A stretch of 64,000 nucleotides of DNA from Micromonospora sp. U21 (lineage in GTDB: Bacteria > Actinomycetota > Actinomycetes > Mycobacteriales > Micromonosporaceae): positions 248,001 through 312,000 of the forward strand of contig NZ_JAGPYK010000007.1 in the NCBI RefSeq assembly GCF_018070045.1, given 5' to 3'. The stretch's first letter is position 1; every line of letters starts with the position of its first letter. Shown here one piece after another: positions 17,487 through 26,442 of this stretch. Position numbers and translations under genes: made by a program. The notes beneath the pieces were generated by a model that saw only the letters and a program-made list of their open reading frames with translations, did no database searches and had not been told where the DNA came from.

Positions 17487-20039
17487 GTGGCACGCGGAGA
17501 ATTGCGTATCTATCTCGGGGCCGCTCCCGGAGTCGGCAAGACGTACGCGATGCTGGAGGAGGCGCGGCGGCGAGCCGCGCGCGGCACCGACGTGGTGATC
17601 GGCTTCGTGGAGACCCACGGCCGCCAGCAGACCGCGGCCATGCTCGGTGACCTGGAGCAGGTTCCCCGCCGCACCATGCAATACCGGGGCGCCGAGTTCA
17701 CCGAGATGGACCTGGACGCGGTGCTGGCCCGCCGACCGGCGATCGCGGTGGTCGACGAGCTGGCGCACACCAACGTGCCCGGCTCCCGGCACGACAAGCG
17801 CTGGCAGGACGTCCAGGAGCTGCTCGACGCGGGGGTCGACGTGCTGTCCACGGTCAACGTGCAGCACCTGGAGTCGGTCAACGACGTCGTCGCCCAGATC
17901 ACCGGCACCATCCAGCGGGAGACCCTGCCGGACGAGATCGTCCGCGCCGCCGAGCAGGTCGAGCTTGTCGACATGACCCCCGAGGCGCTGCGCCGGCGGA
18001 TGGCGCACGGCAACATCTACCGCCCCGACAAGATCGACGCCGCGCTGGGCAACTACTTCCGGGTCGGCAACCTCACCGCGCTGCGCGAGCTGGCGCTGCT
18101 CTGGCTGGCCGACAAGGTCGACGAGCAACTCGACCGGTACCGCAGCCAGCAGGGCATCGAGGCCACCTGGGAGGCCCGGGAACGCGTCGTGGTGGCGCTG
18201 ACCGGCGGCCCGGAGGGGGAGACGTTGATCCGCCGGGCCGCCCGGGTCGCGGCCCGGAGCAAGGGCGCCGACCTGCTCGCCGTGCATGTCGCCCGCAGTG
18301 ACGGCCTGGCCGGCGCCGACCCGGCGCAGCTGGCCCGGCAGCGGGTGCTGGTGGAGAGCCTCGGCGGCACCTACCACCAGGTGCTCGGCACCGACGTGCC
18401 GGCCGCGCTGCTGGACTTCGCCCGTGGCGTGAACGCCACCCAGCTGGTCCTCGGCGCCAGCCGGCGGGGCCGCTTCGCGCAACTGTTCGCCAGAGGCGTC
18501 GGGGTGACCACCACGGCGCTCTCCGGCTCCATCGACGTGCACCTGGTCACCCACACCGAGGCCGGTAGGGGACGCCGGGCGGGGGCCGTGCCGGCGGCGC
18601 TGTCCCGGCGCCGCCGGTTGCTCGGCTTCGCCCTCGCCGTGCTCGGCCTGCCGCTGCTCACCCTGCTGCTGAGGACGCTGCCCGACCTGACGCTGACCAA
18701 CGACATCCTGCTCTTTCTGGTGGCCGTGGTGGCGGTCGCCCTGGTCGGCGGGCTGTGGCCCGCCCTGGTGGCCGCGCTCGGCGGCTCGCTGCTGCTCAAC
18801 TGGTTCTTCACCCCGCCCTACCGGACGCTGACCATCGCCGAGGCGGACAACCTGCTCGCCCTGGCCGTCTTCGTCAGCGTGGCGCTGTCGGTGAGCTGGA
18901 TCGTCGACGTGGCCGCGCGGCGGACCCGCGAGGCGGCGCGGGCCGCCGCCGACGCGCAGACCCTCGCCGCCGTCGCCGGTGGCGTGCTGCGCGGCGAACG
19001 CCCCCTGCCCGCGCTGCTGGATCAGCTCCGGGAGACCTTCGGGCTGCGCGCCGTGAGCGTGCTGGAGCTGGCCGAGGAGGCCAGTGGCCGCCCGGAGCGA
19101 GCCCGCGAGGAGCACGCCTGGCACGTCGTGGCCAGCGTCGGCGAGGGACCGGCCTGCACCCCCGAAGGCGGTGAGACGACAGTACCGGTCGACGACCGGA
19201 TCACCGTCGTGCTCTGCGGTCGACGATTGGAGGCCGCCGACCGGCGGATCGTCGAGGCGTTCGCCGCCCAGGCCGCCGTCGCGCTGCGCCAGGAACGGCT
19301 GGCCGAGGAGGCGGCCACCGCCCGGCCCCTCGCCGCGGCGGACCGGATGCGTACCGCGCTGCTCGCCGCCGTGAGCCACGACCTGCGTACGCCGCTGGCG
19401 TCCGCGAAGGCCGCCGTGACCAGCCTGCGCAGCCAGGACATCGAGTTCGACGAACAGGACCGCGAGGAGCTGCTGGAGACCGCCGAGGAGTCGTTGGACC
19501 GGCTCGCCCGGCTGGTCGGCAACCTGCTGGACATGAGCCGGCTCCAGGCCGGCGTCCTCGGCATCACCGCGACCGCGATCGGCCTGGAGGACGCCGTACC
19601 CCGGGCGCTCGACGAACTCGGTCCACCCGCCGCCGCCGTCGTGACCGACATCCCGGCCGACCTGCCCGCGGCCACCGCCGACCCCGGCCTGCTGGAGCGG
19701 GTGCTGGTCAACGTCATCGCGAACGCCCTGCGGTACAGCCCGCCCGAGCAGCCTCCCACCGTCACCGCCAGCGCACACGCGGGCCAGGTGGAGCTGCGGA
19801 TCATCGACCGTGGACCGGGCATCCCGGAGGACCAGTGGGAGCACGTCTTCCTGCCGTTCCAGCGCCTCGGTGACCGGGACAATCAGACCGGTGTCGGCCT
19901 CGGGCTCGCCCTGTCCCGGGGTCTGGCCGAGGCGATGGGTGGCAGCATCAGCCCCGAGACCACGCCCGGCGGTGGGCTCACCATGGTGCTGCGGCTACCC
20001 GCCGCCGCGCAGACCAGCTCGGAGGGGCCACCGGAATGA
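17487..20039 (+). CDS. kdpD: KdpD, potassium/turgor sensor histidine kinase
   Basis: Sensor kinase of 850 residues. Domains in order: KdpD N-terminal domain with Walker A GAAPGVGKT (~1-210), a universal-stress-like domain (~225-345), four membrane helices (~370-475), a GAF-like region and the kinase core with phospho-acceptor His631 in AAVSHDLRTPLAS, the N box (NVIANALRYSP) and G box (VGLGLALSRG). GTG at 17487 was chosen over ATG at 17478 because GGAGAGG ends nine bases before the GTG and abuts the ATG. It phosphorylates KdpE when K+ is limiting. Confidence 0.94.
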   Translation: MARGELRIYLGAAPGVGKTYAMLEEARRRAARGTDVVIGFVETHGRQQTAAMLGDLEQVPRRTMQYRGAEFTEMDLDAVLARRPAIAVVDELAHTNVPGSRHDKRWQDVQELLDAGVDVLSTVNVQHLESVNDVVAQITGTIQRETLPDEIVRAAEQVELVDMTPEALRRRMAHGNIYRPDKIDAALGNYFRVGNLTALRELALLWLADKVDEQLDRYRSQQGIEATWEARERVVVALTGGPEGETLIRRAARVAARSKGADLLAVHVARSDGLAGADPAQLARQRVLVESLGGTYHQVLGTDVPAALLDFARGVNATQLVLGASRRGRFAQLFARGVGVTTTALSGSIDVHLVTHTEAGRGRRAGAVPAALSRRRRLLGFALAVLGLPLLTLLLRTLPDLTLTNDILLFLVAVVAVALVGGLWPALVAALGGSLLLNWFFTPPYRTLTIAEADNLLALAVFVSVALSVSWIVDVAARRTREAARAAADAQTLAAVAGGVLRGERPLPALLDQLRETFGLRAVSVLELAEEASGRPERAREEHAWHVVASVGEGPACTPEGGETTVPVDDRITVVLCGRRLEAADRRIVEAFAAQAAVALRQERLAEEAATARPLAAADRMRTALLAAVSHDLRTPLASAKAAVTSLRSQDIEFDEQDREELLETAEESLDRLARLVGNLLDMSRLQAGVLGITATAIGLEDAVPRALDELGPPAAAVVTDIPADLPAATADPGLLERVLVNVIANALRYSPPEQPPTVTASAHAGQVELRIIDRGPGIPEDQWEHVFLPFQRLGDRDNQTGVGLGLALSRGLAEAMGGSISPETTPGGGLTMVLRLPAAAQTSSEGPPE

Positions 20040-20716
20040 CGCGCATCCTGGTCGTCGACGATGAGCCGCAGATCCTGCGGGCCCTGCGGATCAACCTGCG
20101 TGCCCGCCGGTACGACGTGGACGTCGCCGGCACCGGGGCGGCCGCGCTGAAGGCCGCCGCCAGCCACCCACCGGACCTCGTGGTGCTCGACCTCGGGCTG
20201 CCCGACATCGACGGGGTCGAGGTGATCCGCGGCCTGCGCGGCTGGACGGCCGTGCCGATCATCGTGCTCTCCGGGAGGGCCGGCAGCGAGGACAAGGTCG
20301 CCGCGCTCGACGCCGGCGCGGACGACTACGTCACCAAGCCGTTCGGGGTGGAGGAGCTGCTGGCCCGCATCCGCGCGGTGACCCGGCGGCTCGGCGGGTC
20401 GAGCGAGGCGGTGCCCGCGCTGCGGATCGGCCAACACACCGTCGACCTCGCCGACCACGCCGTGCGGCGGGACGACGGCACCGAGGTCAAGCTGACCCCC
20501 ATTCAGTGGAGCGTGCTGGAGAAGCTGCTGCGCCACCCGGGAAAGCTGGTCAGCCAGCGCCAGCTGCTCCAGGAGGTGTGGGGGCCGGAGTACCAGAACG
20601 AGACCAACTACCTGCGGCAGTACCTGGCCCAGCTGCGGCGCAAGCTGGAGGACGACCCGGCCCGACCCCGCCATCTCATCACCGAGCCCGGGATGGGCTA
20701 CCGCTACCGGCCCTGA
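20036..20716 (+). CDS. kdpE: KdpE, response regulator of the kdp operon
   Basis: OmpR-family response regulator of 226 residues. The receiver domain (~1-120) has the acidic pair in VVDDEP, the phospho-accepting Asp52 in VVLDLGLPD and the switch Lys in DYVTKPFG. The winged-helix DNA-binding domain follows (~130-226, ending TEPGMGYRYRP). ATG overlaps the kdpD stop (ATGA). It is expected to activate the kdp promoter upstream of 12480. Confidence 0.94.
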   Translation: MTRILVVDDEPQILRALRINLRARRYDVDVAGTGAAALKAAASHPPDLVVLDLGLPDIDGVEVIRGLRGWTAVPIIVLSGRAGSEDKVAALDAGADDYVTKPFGVEELLARIRAVTRRLGGSSEAVPALRIGQHTVDLADHAVRRDDGTEVKLTPIQWSVLEKLLRHPGKLVSQRQLLQEVWGPEYQNETNYLRQYLAQLRRKLEDDPARPRHLITEPGMGYRYRP

Positions 20717-20734
20717 CCGGAGGCCTCGACCCGG

Positions 20735-20763
20735 TTGACACCCACTGCGAGAGATTGAAGAAT
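20735..20763 (+). promoter_or_regulatory. Candidate promoter before the truncated oxidoreductase
   Basis: TTGACA at 20735-20740, a 17-base spacer and AAGAAT at 20758-20763 resemble a sigma-70 promoter. An imperfect TGCGA/TCGCA dyad overlaps it. It would drive the remnant gene starting at 20832. Confidence 0.35.
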
Positions 20764-20831
20764 TTCGTTCGCAGTCGCAGCGGCGTGCTTCTGTAACCGT
20801 CCCCGTTCCGGTTACCCCTCGGGAGCCCGCC

Positions 20832-21257
20832 GTGTCGCTGCCCCTGTCCCGCCGCCGCCTGCTGACCGCCGGCGGTGCCGGTCTCGTCCTGGCCGGTCTC
20901 TCCGACCCGTTCCGGGCCGGCCCCGCCCTGGCCGCCGTCACCACCGCCGACCTGGTCGTCTACGGCGCCACCTCCGGCGGCCTGGCCGCCGCGATCACCA
21001 TGCGCCGCCTGGGCCGCACCGCCGTGGTGGTCGAGCCGACCGGCCACGTCGGCGGGCTGAGCACCGCCGGGCTGGGCGCCACCGACACCGGCGTGCAGGC
21101 GTCCATCGGCGGCCTGGCCGCCGAGTTCTACCGCCGGGTGTACGTCAAGTACCACGGCGGGACCCTCACGCCGACCTCGCCGCTGCGGATGACCTTCGAG
21201 CCGCACGTGGCCGCCGACGTCTTCGCCGACCTGGGCCGGGCACTGCCGATCGGCTGA
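20832..21257 (+). pseudogene. Truncated secreted FAD-dependent oxidoreductase
   Basis: Only 141 residues remain of a protein family normally several times longer. The frame starts GTG at 20832 with a twin-arginine signal (SRRRLLTAGGAG) and continues into an FAD-binding Rossmann start (DLVVYGATSGGLAAAITMRRLGRTAVVVEPTGHVGGLSTAGLG). It stops after ADVFADLGRALPIG with no substrate domain, and nothing homologous is seen after the stop, so the 3' part was deleted. The sequence left has normal codon use, suggesting recent decay. The full-length relatives are usually sugar- or polysaccharide-related secreted oxidoreductases. Confidence 0.7.
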
Positions 21258-21301
21258 CTCGCCGCACCCGAGGTGTCCTGACCTGGCACGCAGGCCGGTC
21301 G

Positions 21302-21829
21302 TCAGCCGTGGCCGCCCGACGCGTCGCTGTCGTTCGTCGAGCGGCCGTGCATACGGGTGGTGACGCTGAACCGCCCGTCGGACTCCATCCGCATCTCGCG
21401 AACCTCCGCCAGGTCGGTGATGCCCTGCTTCCGCAGCAGGCTGTGCAGCTCCTCGTCGGTGATCAGCTCCCGCCGCATGTTCGCGCGCATGATCCGTCCG
21501 TCCCGCACCAGCACCAGCGAGCCCGGCCGGATCAGCCGGGCGGCGGCGGGCCAGCGGTAGGCGACGGCGTTCAGCAGGTACGACCAACCGATGATCACGG
21601 CGACCAGCAGCACCCCGTCGGTGACCGAGGTGTAGCCGCCCGACAGGCCGTTCTGCGCGGCGTCGGCGAGCAGCACGATCACCAGCAGGTCGGTGACGCC
21701 GGTGGTGCCGCTCTCCCGCTTGAGGATGACCCGCAGGAGCGTGAACAGCGCGAGGTACATGACGCTGCCCCGGACCACGATCTCCAGCAGCGGGGTGTCC
21801 GGGAGTAGCACCTCTGACCAGTCGGCCAC
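21302..21829 (-). CDS. DUF421 (YetF-like) membrane protein
   Basis: Protein of 175 residues with three hydrophobic segments (residues ~16-35, 44-60, 68-90) followed by a cytoplasmic alpha/beta domain (RPGSLVLVRDGRIMRANMRRELITDEELHSLLRKQGI), the typical layout of the DUF421/YetF family. The family is linked to membrane stress in Bacillus spores but its molecular role is unclear. GTG at 21829 is the only reasonable start. It stands alone between the oxidoreductase remnant and the MRJP-like gene. Confidence 0.8.
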   Translation of the reverse strand: MADWSEVLLPDTPLLEIVVRGSVMYLALFTLLRVILKRESGTTGVTDLLVIVLLADAAQNGLSGGYTSVTDGVLLVAVIIGWSYLLNAVAYRWPAAARLIRPGSLVLVRDGRIMRANMRRELITDEELHSLLRKQGITDLAEVREMRMESDGRFSVTTRMHGRSTNDSDASGGHG

Positions 21830-21902
21830 CTGACCGGCTACCCGCCGGTCGCCCCGCCATGCCTGCCGGCCGAGCGACCGAGGGGCACCAGCTCCCGGGC
21901 GG

Positions 21903-23006
21903 TCAGCGGCGCAGGAGCACCGGCCCGGCGTCGATCCGGGTGCGGAACAGCGCGTACGGCCGGCGCCGCAGGTCCTGCCCTCGCTGGTACTGCGGTTGCC
22001 GGTGCAGCTGGTTGGCGGTCACGTAGAGGTACCCGTCGGTGGCCACCGACATGGTGTCCGGCCAGAGCAGTCGAGGGTCGTGGACCAGGGTCTCGTACTC
22101 GCCGTCCGGTCGCCGGCGCAGCACCGCGTTGTGCTCGTAGGAGGTGAGGTAGAGCCGCCCGGCGTCGTCGGTCTCCAGCCCGTCCGACGCGGTGCCCTTG
22201 TCCCCCTCGTCGACCACGGTCGCCGCGGCCGCCTCCTGGGTGACCGCCGGGTCGGCCAGCGCCTCGGTGGCCACGCTGTACCAACGCCGGGACGCCAACG
22301 GGCAGTAGTGCAGCCGGGTGCCGTCGGCCGAGATGGCGATGCCGTCGGCGCCCATGGTCACCGGTTTCGGCGGCCCGTCCGGGGGCCGCTCGAGGAACGG
22401 TCGGCCCTCGACCACCGGGCGGAACGTCGTCAGCGGCTCCGCCTTGGTGGACGGGTGGTCGTGCAGCCGCCGCCAGGAGGCCCCGCTGGCCAGGTCCACC
22501 ACGATGATCCCGTTCGGCCCGGAGCTCGCCGAGTCGGTGATGTACGCGACCCCCGACTCGCCCCGCCGCAGATCGAAGCGGACGTCGTTGAGGTAAGTCG
22601 TGGGCAGCGCCACGTCCGGCGGGAAGGTGATCACCTGGGCCACCGTGTCGGTGTCCAGGTCGACCCGGACCAGCTTGGGCCCGCCCGGTTTCGTCGGTTG
22701 GAACATCGGGCTGCCGGTGTCCAGGACCCAGAGTCGGTCGGCCGGGTCCACCACGATGCTCTGCACCGAGACGAACGCGCCCGCGTCGTCGTCGCCCGAC
22801 GGGTCGTTCCACGGCTGGTCGGGGTAGGGCATCTCCCGGCCGTCGCGCAGCTCGACGACGGTGGCCGGCACCTCGTCGCCCCACTTGGGAAAGTTGACGA
22901 AGATCCGGCCCCCGTGCGAGACGCTCACCCCGGTCGGCATCGGGCCGGTGAAGGTGTGCACCAGCTCCAGCTCGCCGAGCGGCTCGTCGCCGACCGGCCC
23001 GTTCAT
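21903..23006 (-). CDS. Major royal jelly/yellow-like beta-propeller protein
   Basis: Protein of 367 residues built of repeated blades (DRLWVLDTG, YLNDVRFDLRRGESGVAYITDS, NGIIVVDLASG, GIAISADGTRLHYCPL, YLTSYEHNAVLRR). The layout matches the bacterial branch of the MRJP/yellow family, which is related to SMP-30 gluconolactonases. No signal peptide is evident. A lactonase or sugar-related hydrolase function is plausible next to the sugar operon, but the substrate is unknown. ATG at 23006. Confidence 0.72.
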   Translation of the reverse strand: MNGPVGDEPLGELELVHTFTGPMPTGVSVSHGGRIFVNFPKWGDEVPATVVELRDGREMPYPDQPWNDPSGDDDAGAFVSVQSIVVDPADRLWVLDTGSPMFQPTKPGGPKLVRVDLDTDTVAQVITFPPDVALPTTYLNDVRFDLRRGESGVAYITDSASSGPNGIIVVDLASGASWRRLHDHPSTKAEPLTTFRPVVEGRPFLERPPDGPPKPVTMGADGIAISADGTRLHYCPLASRRWYSVATEALADPAVTQEAAAATVVDEGDKGTASDGLETDDAGRLYLTSYEHNAVLRRRPDGEYETLVHDPRLLWPDTMSVATDGYLYVTANQLHRQPQYQRGQDLRRRPYALFRTRIDAGPVLLRR

Positions 23007-23108
23007 GACGCCCGCTCCACGGATCTCATCGCCTCGCCCCCTACCGGTCGGCCGGACCCTCGCCGACCGAGGGTGGTCATTCCCGCCCTGGCGTCCGATA
23101 TGCCTTTG

Positions 23109-23993
23109 TCAGCTGGCGTCGGGCGCGGCGGCGAACGCGGTGGGCAGGCCGGGGACCGGGACGTCCACCGCGAGCAGCGCGCCGTCCAGTGGTCCGGCTG
23201 GCGTGAGCCCGTGCCGGGCGGTGCCGATGAAGAGCCGGCGCAGGTCGGGGCCGCCCAGGCAGATGCCGGCCGGTTGGGTCGCCGGCAGGCGGATCTCCCG
23301 GTCCAGCGTGCCGTCCGGTCGGTAGCGGCGCACCGCCGAGCCACCCCAGAGCGCGACCCAGAGGTGACCCGCCGCGTCGACCGTCATTCCGTCCGGCCCG
23401 CCGTCGACCCCGGCCAGCCGCAGGAACGGCTCCCGTCCGTGCAGGGCCCCGGTGTGCGGGTCGACGCTGAACCGATCGACCTCGCCGCGCGGCGAGTCGG
23501 CCAGGTACATGGTGGTGCCGGCGGCGTCGAACGCCGGGCCGTTCGGCACCGTCAGCCCGGTCACGGCCGGCACCGGCGCCGCGCCGGGAGCCAGCCGGTA
23601 CAGCGTGCCCCCGCCGGGCACCCCGGCGTACGTCATGCTGCCCGCCCAGAACCGGCCGTGCGGGTCGGCGACCGCGTCGTTCATCCGGGCCGGCTCGGGC
23701 CCGTCGGCGACCAGTTCGGCGACCGGCCGAGGGTCGCCGGTGGCGGGCAGCAGCGCGACGCCGGTCCCGGCGGCGGCCAGCCAGTCACCGGCGTTGCCGG
23801 CCACCGGGGCGACCGCGCCCAGCGGGACATCCAGGTGGCGCAGCTCCCGCAGCGGACCCGGCCGGTCGCCGCCGGTCTCCAGCAGCCGCCCGGCCAGCAG
23901 GTCGACCAGCACCAGCCGGTCGGCCACCCAGCGCAACCCCTCGCCCAGCTCCAGCCGGTCCGTGCTCCACACGGTCGGTTCGGTCAGCTCCAT
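23109..23993 (-). CDS. SMP-30/gluconolactonase family lactonase
   Basis: Six-bladed beta-propeller of 294 residues with the SMP-30 signatures LGEGLRWV (metal-binding Glu), RMNDAVADPHGRFWAGSM (Asn and Asp ligands), LTVPNGPAFD and DGGPDGMTVDAAGHLWVALWGG. It hydrolyses sugar acid lactones. Its place at the end of the galactonate operon suggests galactono-1,4-lactone as substrate, linking galactose oxidation to DgoD. ATG at 23993 is preceded by AAGGGAGCGAG. Confidence 0.85.
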   Translation of the reverse strand: MELTEPTVWSTDRLELGEGLRWVADRLVLVDLLAGRLLETGGDRPGPLRELRHLDVPLGAVAPVAGNAGDWLAAAGTGVALLPATGDPRPVAELVADGPEPARMNDAVADPHGRFWAGSMTYAGVPGGGTLYRLAPGAAPVPAVTGLTVPNGPAFDAAGTTMYLADSPRGEVDRFSVDPHTGALHGREPFLRLAGVDGGPDGMTVDAAGHLWVALWGGSAVRRYRPDGTLDREIRLPATQPAGICLGGPDLRRLFIGTARHGLTPAGPLDGALLAVDVPVPGLPTAFAAAPDAS

Positions 23994-24023
23994 CTCGCTC
24001 CCTTGAAAGATCCGTCCCGGTGG

Positions 24024-24965
24024 TCAGCGCACGGTGCCACCGGGCCCGTGGTCGAGCAGCGCCAGCTCCGCCCGGTCGGGCAGGCCCTCCCAGTCGCCCC
24101 GGGTGGCCACCGCGAACGCGCCGGTGGTGACCGCCCGGTCCAGCCGGGCCGGCGCGTCGGCGCCGTCCAGCAAGCCGGAGAGCAGACCGGCCACGAAGGC
24201 GTCGCCGGCGCCGACGGTGTCCACCACCGGCACCGTGCGGGCGGGGCGGTGCACCGTGCCGTCCGCGCTGTGGCTGGTCGCTCCACCGGCGCCGTGCTTC
24301 ACCACGACCTCGGTCACGCCGGCCGCCCGTAGCGCCGCGACCGGGTCGGCGGCGTCGGTCAGCACGGCCAGCTCGTCGTCGGAGGCGACCACCAGGTCGA
24401 TCGAGGGCAGCAGCGGCCGCAGCGCGGCGGCGGCCTCGGCGACCGACCAGAGCCGGTGCCGGTGGTTGACGTCCAGGCAGATGGTGCTGCCCGCCGCGCG
24501 AGCGAGCCGTACCGCCGCCACCACGGCCTGGTAGGGCTCGGCGCCCAGCGCGCAGGTGATGCCGGTGACGTGCAGCAGCCGGGGCGACGGCCGGGCCGGG
24601 TCGAAGGCGGGGGTGACGTCGGCGGGGCGCAGCCGGGAGCCGGCCGACCCGGCGCGGTGGTAGGTGACCCGGTTGATGTCGGCGACCCGGGACTCGAAGA
24701 GGATCAGCCCGGTGGGGGCCGTCGGGTCGACCCGGGACCAGGCCAGGTCGACGCCCTCGGCGCGCAGCGTGCGGCGGATCAGTTCGCCGGGCTCGTCGGC
24801 GCCGGTGACCCCGACCCAGGCGGCCCGGTGGCCGAGCCGGGCCAGGCCGATGGCCACGGTCGACTCGGACCCGGCGACCGAGATGCCGGCGGTGCCGCCC
24901 AGCCGCAGCGGCCCGGTGGTGCGGAAGGCCGCCATCGTCTCGCCGAGCGTGAGCAGGTCGGTCAC
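24024..24965 (-). CDS. PfkB-family sugar acid kinase (2-keto-3-deoxy-galactonate kinase-like)
   Basis: Ribokinase-type kinase of 313 residues with the N-terminal sugar-binding motif (GGTAGISVAGSESTVAIGLARLG) and the C-terminal catalytic signature VDTVGAGDAFVAGLLSG, whose Asp is the base. It resembles KDG kinases. In the operon it would phosphorylate 2-keto-3-deoxy-galactonate, made by DgoD, before cleavage by the aldolase. E. coli uses an unrelated DgoK for this step. GTG at 24965 overlaps the aldolase stop by three bases. Confidence 0.85.
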   Translation of the reverse strand: MTDLLTLGETMAAFRTTGPLRLGGTAGISVAGSESTVAIGLARLGHRAAWVGVTGADEPGELIRRTLRAEGVDLAWSRVDPTAPTGLILFESRVADINRVTYHRAGSAGSRLRPADVTPAFDPARPSPRLLHVTGITCALGAEPYQAVVAAVRLARAAGSTICLDVNHRHRLWSVAEAAAALRPLLPSIDLVVASDDELAVLTDAADPVAALRAAGVTEVVVKHGAGGATSHSADGTVHRPARTVPVVDTVGAGDAFVAGLLSGLLDGADAPARLDRAVTTGAFAVATRGDWEGLPDRAELALLDHGPGGTVR

Positions 24966-25582
24966 GGCCGGACCGCCGCGAGGAAGACGGCGGCCCGCTC
25001 GCGCAGCGCCGCCGGGTCGCCGCCGCGGACGGCGTCGCCGAGCAGCGGGGAGCCGACGCCGACCGCCACGGCCCCCCGGTCGAGGTAGCGCCGCGCGCCG
25101 TCGGCGTCGACCCCGCCGACCGGCACGAACGCGGCGCCGGGGAACGGGTCGCGCAGCGCGCCGAGGTAGTCGGGCCCACCCAGGGAGGCCGGGAAGAGCT
25201 TGATCGCGGCGGCTCCGCCGCTGTTGGCCTGCACCACCTCGGTGGGGGTGAGCGCGCCCGCGAGGACCGGGAGCCCGAGCCGGCCGGCCTCGGCGAGGCT
25301 CGGCGCCAGCGCCGGGGTGACCAGGAAGCCGGCACCGGCGTCGGCCGCCGCGCGGGCGTCCTCGGCGCTGAGCACGGTGCCCGCGCCCAGGGCGAAGTCC
25401 GGCCCGAGGGCGGCTCGGGCCCGCCGGATGGTGCCGAGCGCGTCGGCGCCGGTCAGCGAGACCTCGACCAGCGCCACGCCGCTCTCGGCCATCGTGAGCA
25501 CCGCTGACAGTGCGGCGGCCGGGTCGGGACCACGCACGATCGCCAGCAGTCGGTGGGTACGCAGCTCGTCGAGCAGGTTCAT
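24962..25582 (-). CDS. 2-dehydro-3-deoxy-6-phosphogalactonate/gluconate aldolase
   Basis: Class I aldolase of 206 residues with the catalytic Glu40 (VEVSLT) and Schiff-base Lys128 (AAIKLFPAS). It also has the phosphate-binding GGV..GVGSPL loop. It splits KDPGal (or KDPG) into pyruvate and glyceraldehyde 3-phosphate. ATG at 25582 overlaps the preceding stop (TGATG); a GTG one codon earlier is possible. Context favours the galactonate branch. Confidence 0.88.
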   Translation of the reverse strand: MNLLDELRTHRLLAIVRGPDPAAALSAVLTMAESGVALVEVSLTGADALGTIRRARAALGPDFALGAGTVLSAEDARAAADAGAGFLVTPALAPSLAEAGRLGLPVLAGALTPTEVVQANSGGAAAIKLFPASLGGPDYLGALRDPFPGAAFVPVGGVDADGARRYLDRGAVAVGVGSPLLGDAVRGGDPAALRERAAVFLAAVRP

Positions 25583-26442
25583 CACGGGTGTCCTCGCAGA
25601 AGGCGGTGGGCGGAGAGGGTGAGCCGCCAGGCGACCTCACCGGCGGGCGGGACGACCGCCGCGTCGGACGGGCCGGCATCGGCCAGGTCGAAGGCGGCGC
25701 CGAGCATCGGTTCGACACCGATGCTGCGGTAGGGCGTGGTGGCCGGCCAACCGCCCAGGTTGCGCCAGAGCGCGGTGCTGCGGGGCTGGTCGGCGCACTC
25801 CAGCTCCAGGGTCAGCCGGTCGGCGCCGTCGGTCACCTCGACCCGGGGGCAGTCGAGCAGCACCGCACCGAGCGCGGTGCCGTCGTCCGGGCCGAGGGTG
25901 TCCAGCGCCAGCCCGGCCGGTGCCGGCCAGGGCCCGGTCAGCCAGGGGCTGCCGGCGGGCCAGGTGCCCGGGGGCAGCAGAGCGGCGGCCTCCGGATGCA
26001 GCCGGGTCGAGGTGCCGGCGGGCGCGTCGAGACGGGCCCCCGGTGAGAGGTCGAGCAGGGCGTGCGCTGCCCACACGAACCGGTGGCCGGGCTCGGCGGC
26101 CAGCCGGTAGTCGGCCACCACCACGCCGTCCCGGTCACTGATCCGGCGGGTCACCGTGAACATGGGACGCTCGATGACCACCGTGCCCGGCCCGACTGTC
26201 CGCCACGGCCGGGACCACACCTCGCCGTGGTCGGGCCGGCCGCGCACGGTGGGCAGGCACTCCTCCAGCCCGCCGGCGTCGATGAACGCGTCGTCGGGGC
26301 GTACCTCGTGCCGGCCGGGCTCCGGCCCGCGCCAGAGCCATTCCCGGCCGCCGCCGCGCAGGCTGGTCCACCGGCCGCCGCGCGCCGCGTCGTACGCCAC
26401 CCGCATCGGCACCGGCGCGGGCCCGGCCGCCCCGGTCACCAT
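25582..26442 (-). CDS. Galactose mutarotase-like protein
   Basis: Beta-sandwich protein of 286 residues. Segments such as GGLEECLPT, PDHGEVWSRPWR, RFVWAAHALLDL and YRSIGVEPMLG match aldose 1-epimerase-like proteins, which interconvert sugar anomers. The start overlaps the dgoD stop and the end overlaps the aldolase start, so it is inside the galactonate operon. It probably supplies the anomer used by the galactose dehydrogenase. The catalytic His/Glu pair cannot be assigned with certainty. Confidence 0.72.
   Translation of the reverse strand: MVTGAAGPAPVPMRVAYDAARGGRWTSLRGGGREWLWRGPEPGRHEVRPDDAFIDAGGLEECLPTVRGRPDHGEVWSRPWRTVGPGTVVIERPMFTVTRRISDRDGVVVADYRLAAEPGHRFVWAAHALLDLSPGARLDAPAGTSTRLHPEAAALLPPGTWPAGSPWLTGPWPAPAGLALDTLGPDDGTALGAVLLDCPRVEVTDGADRLTLELECADQPRSTALWRNLGGWPATTPYRSIGVEPMLGAAFDLADAGPSDAAVVPPAGEVAWRLTLSAHRLLRGHP

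Noticed and set aside
24024..25582. Entner-Doudoroff glucose branch instead of the galactonate branch
   Set aside because: Kinase and aldolase alone would fit either, but DgoD with its full residue set and the alpha-galactosidases favour galactonate.
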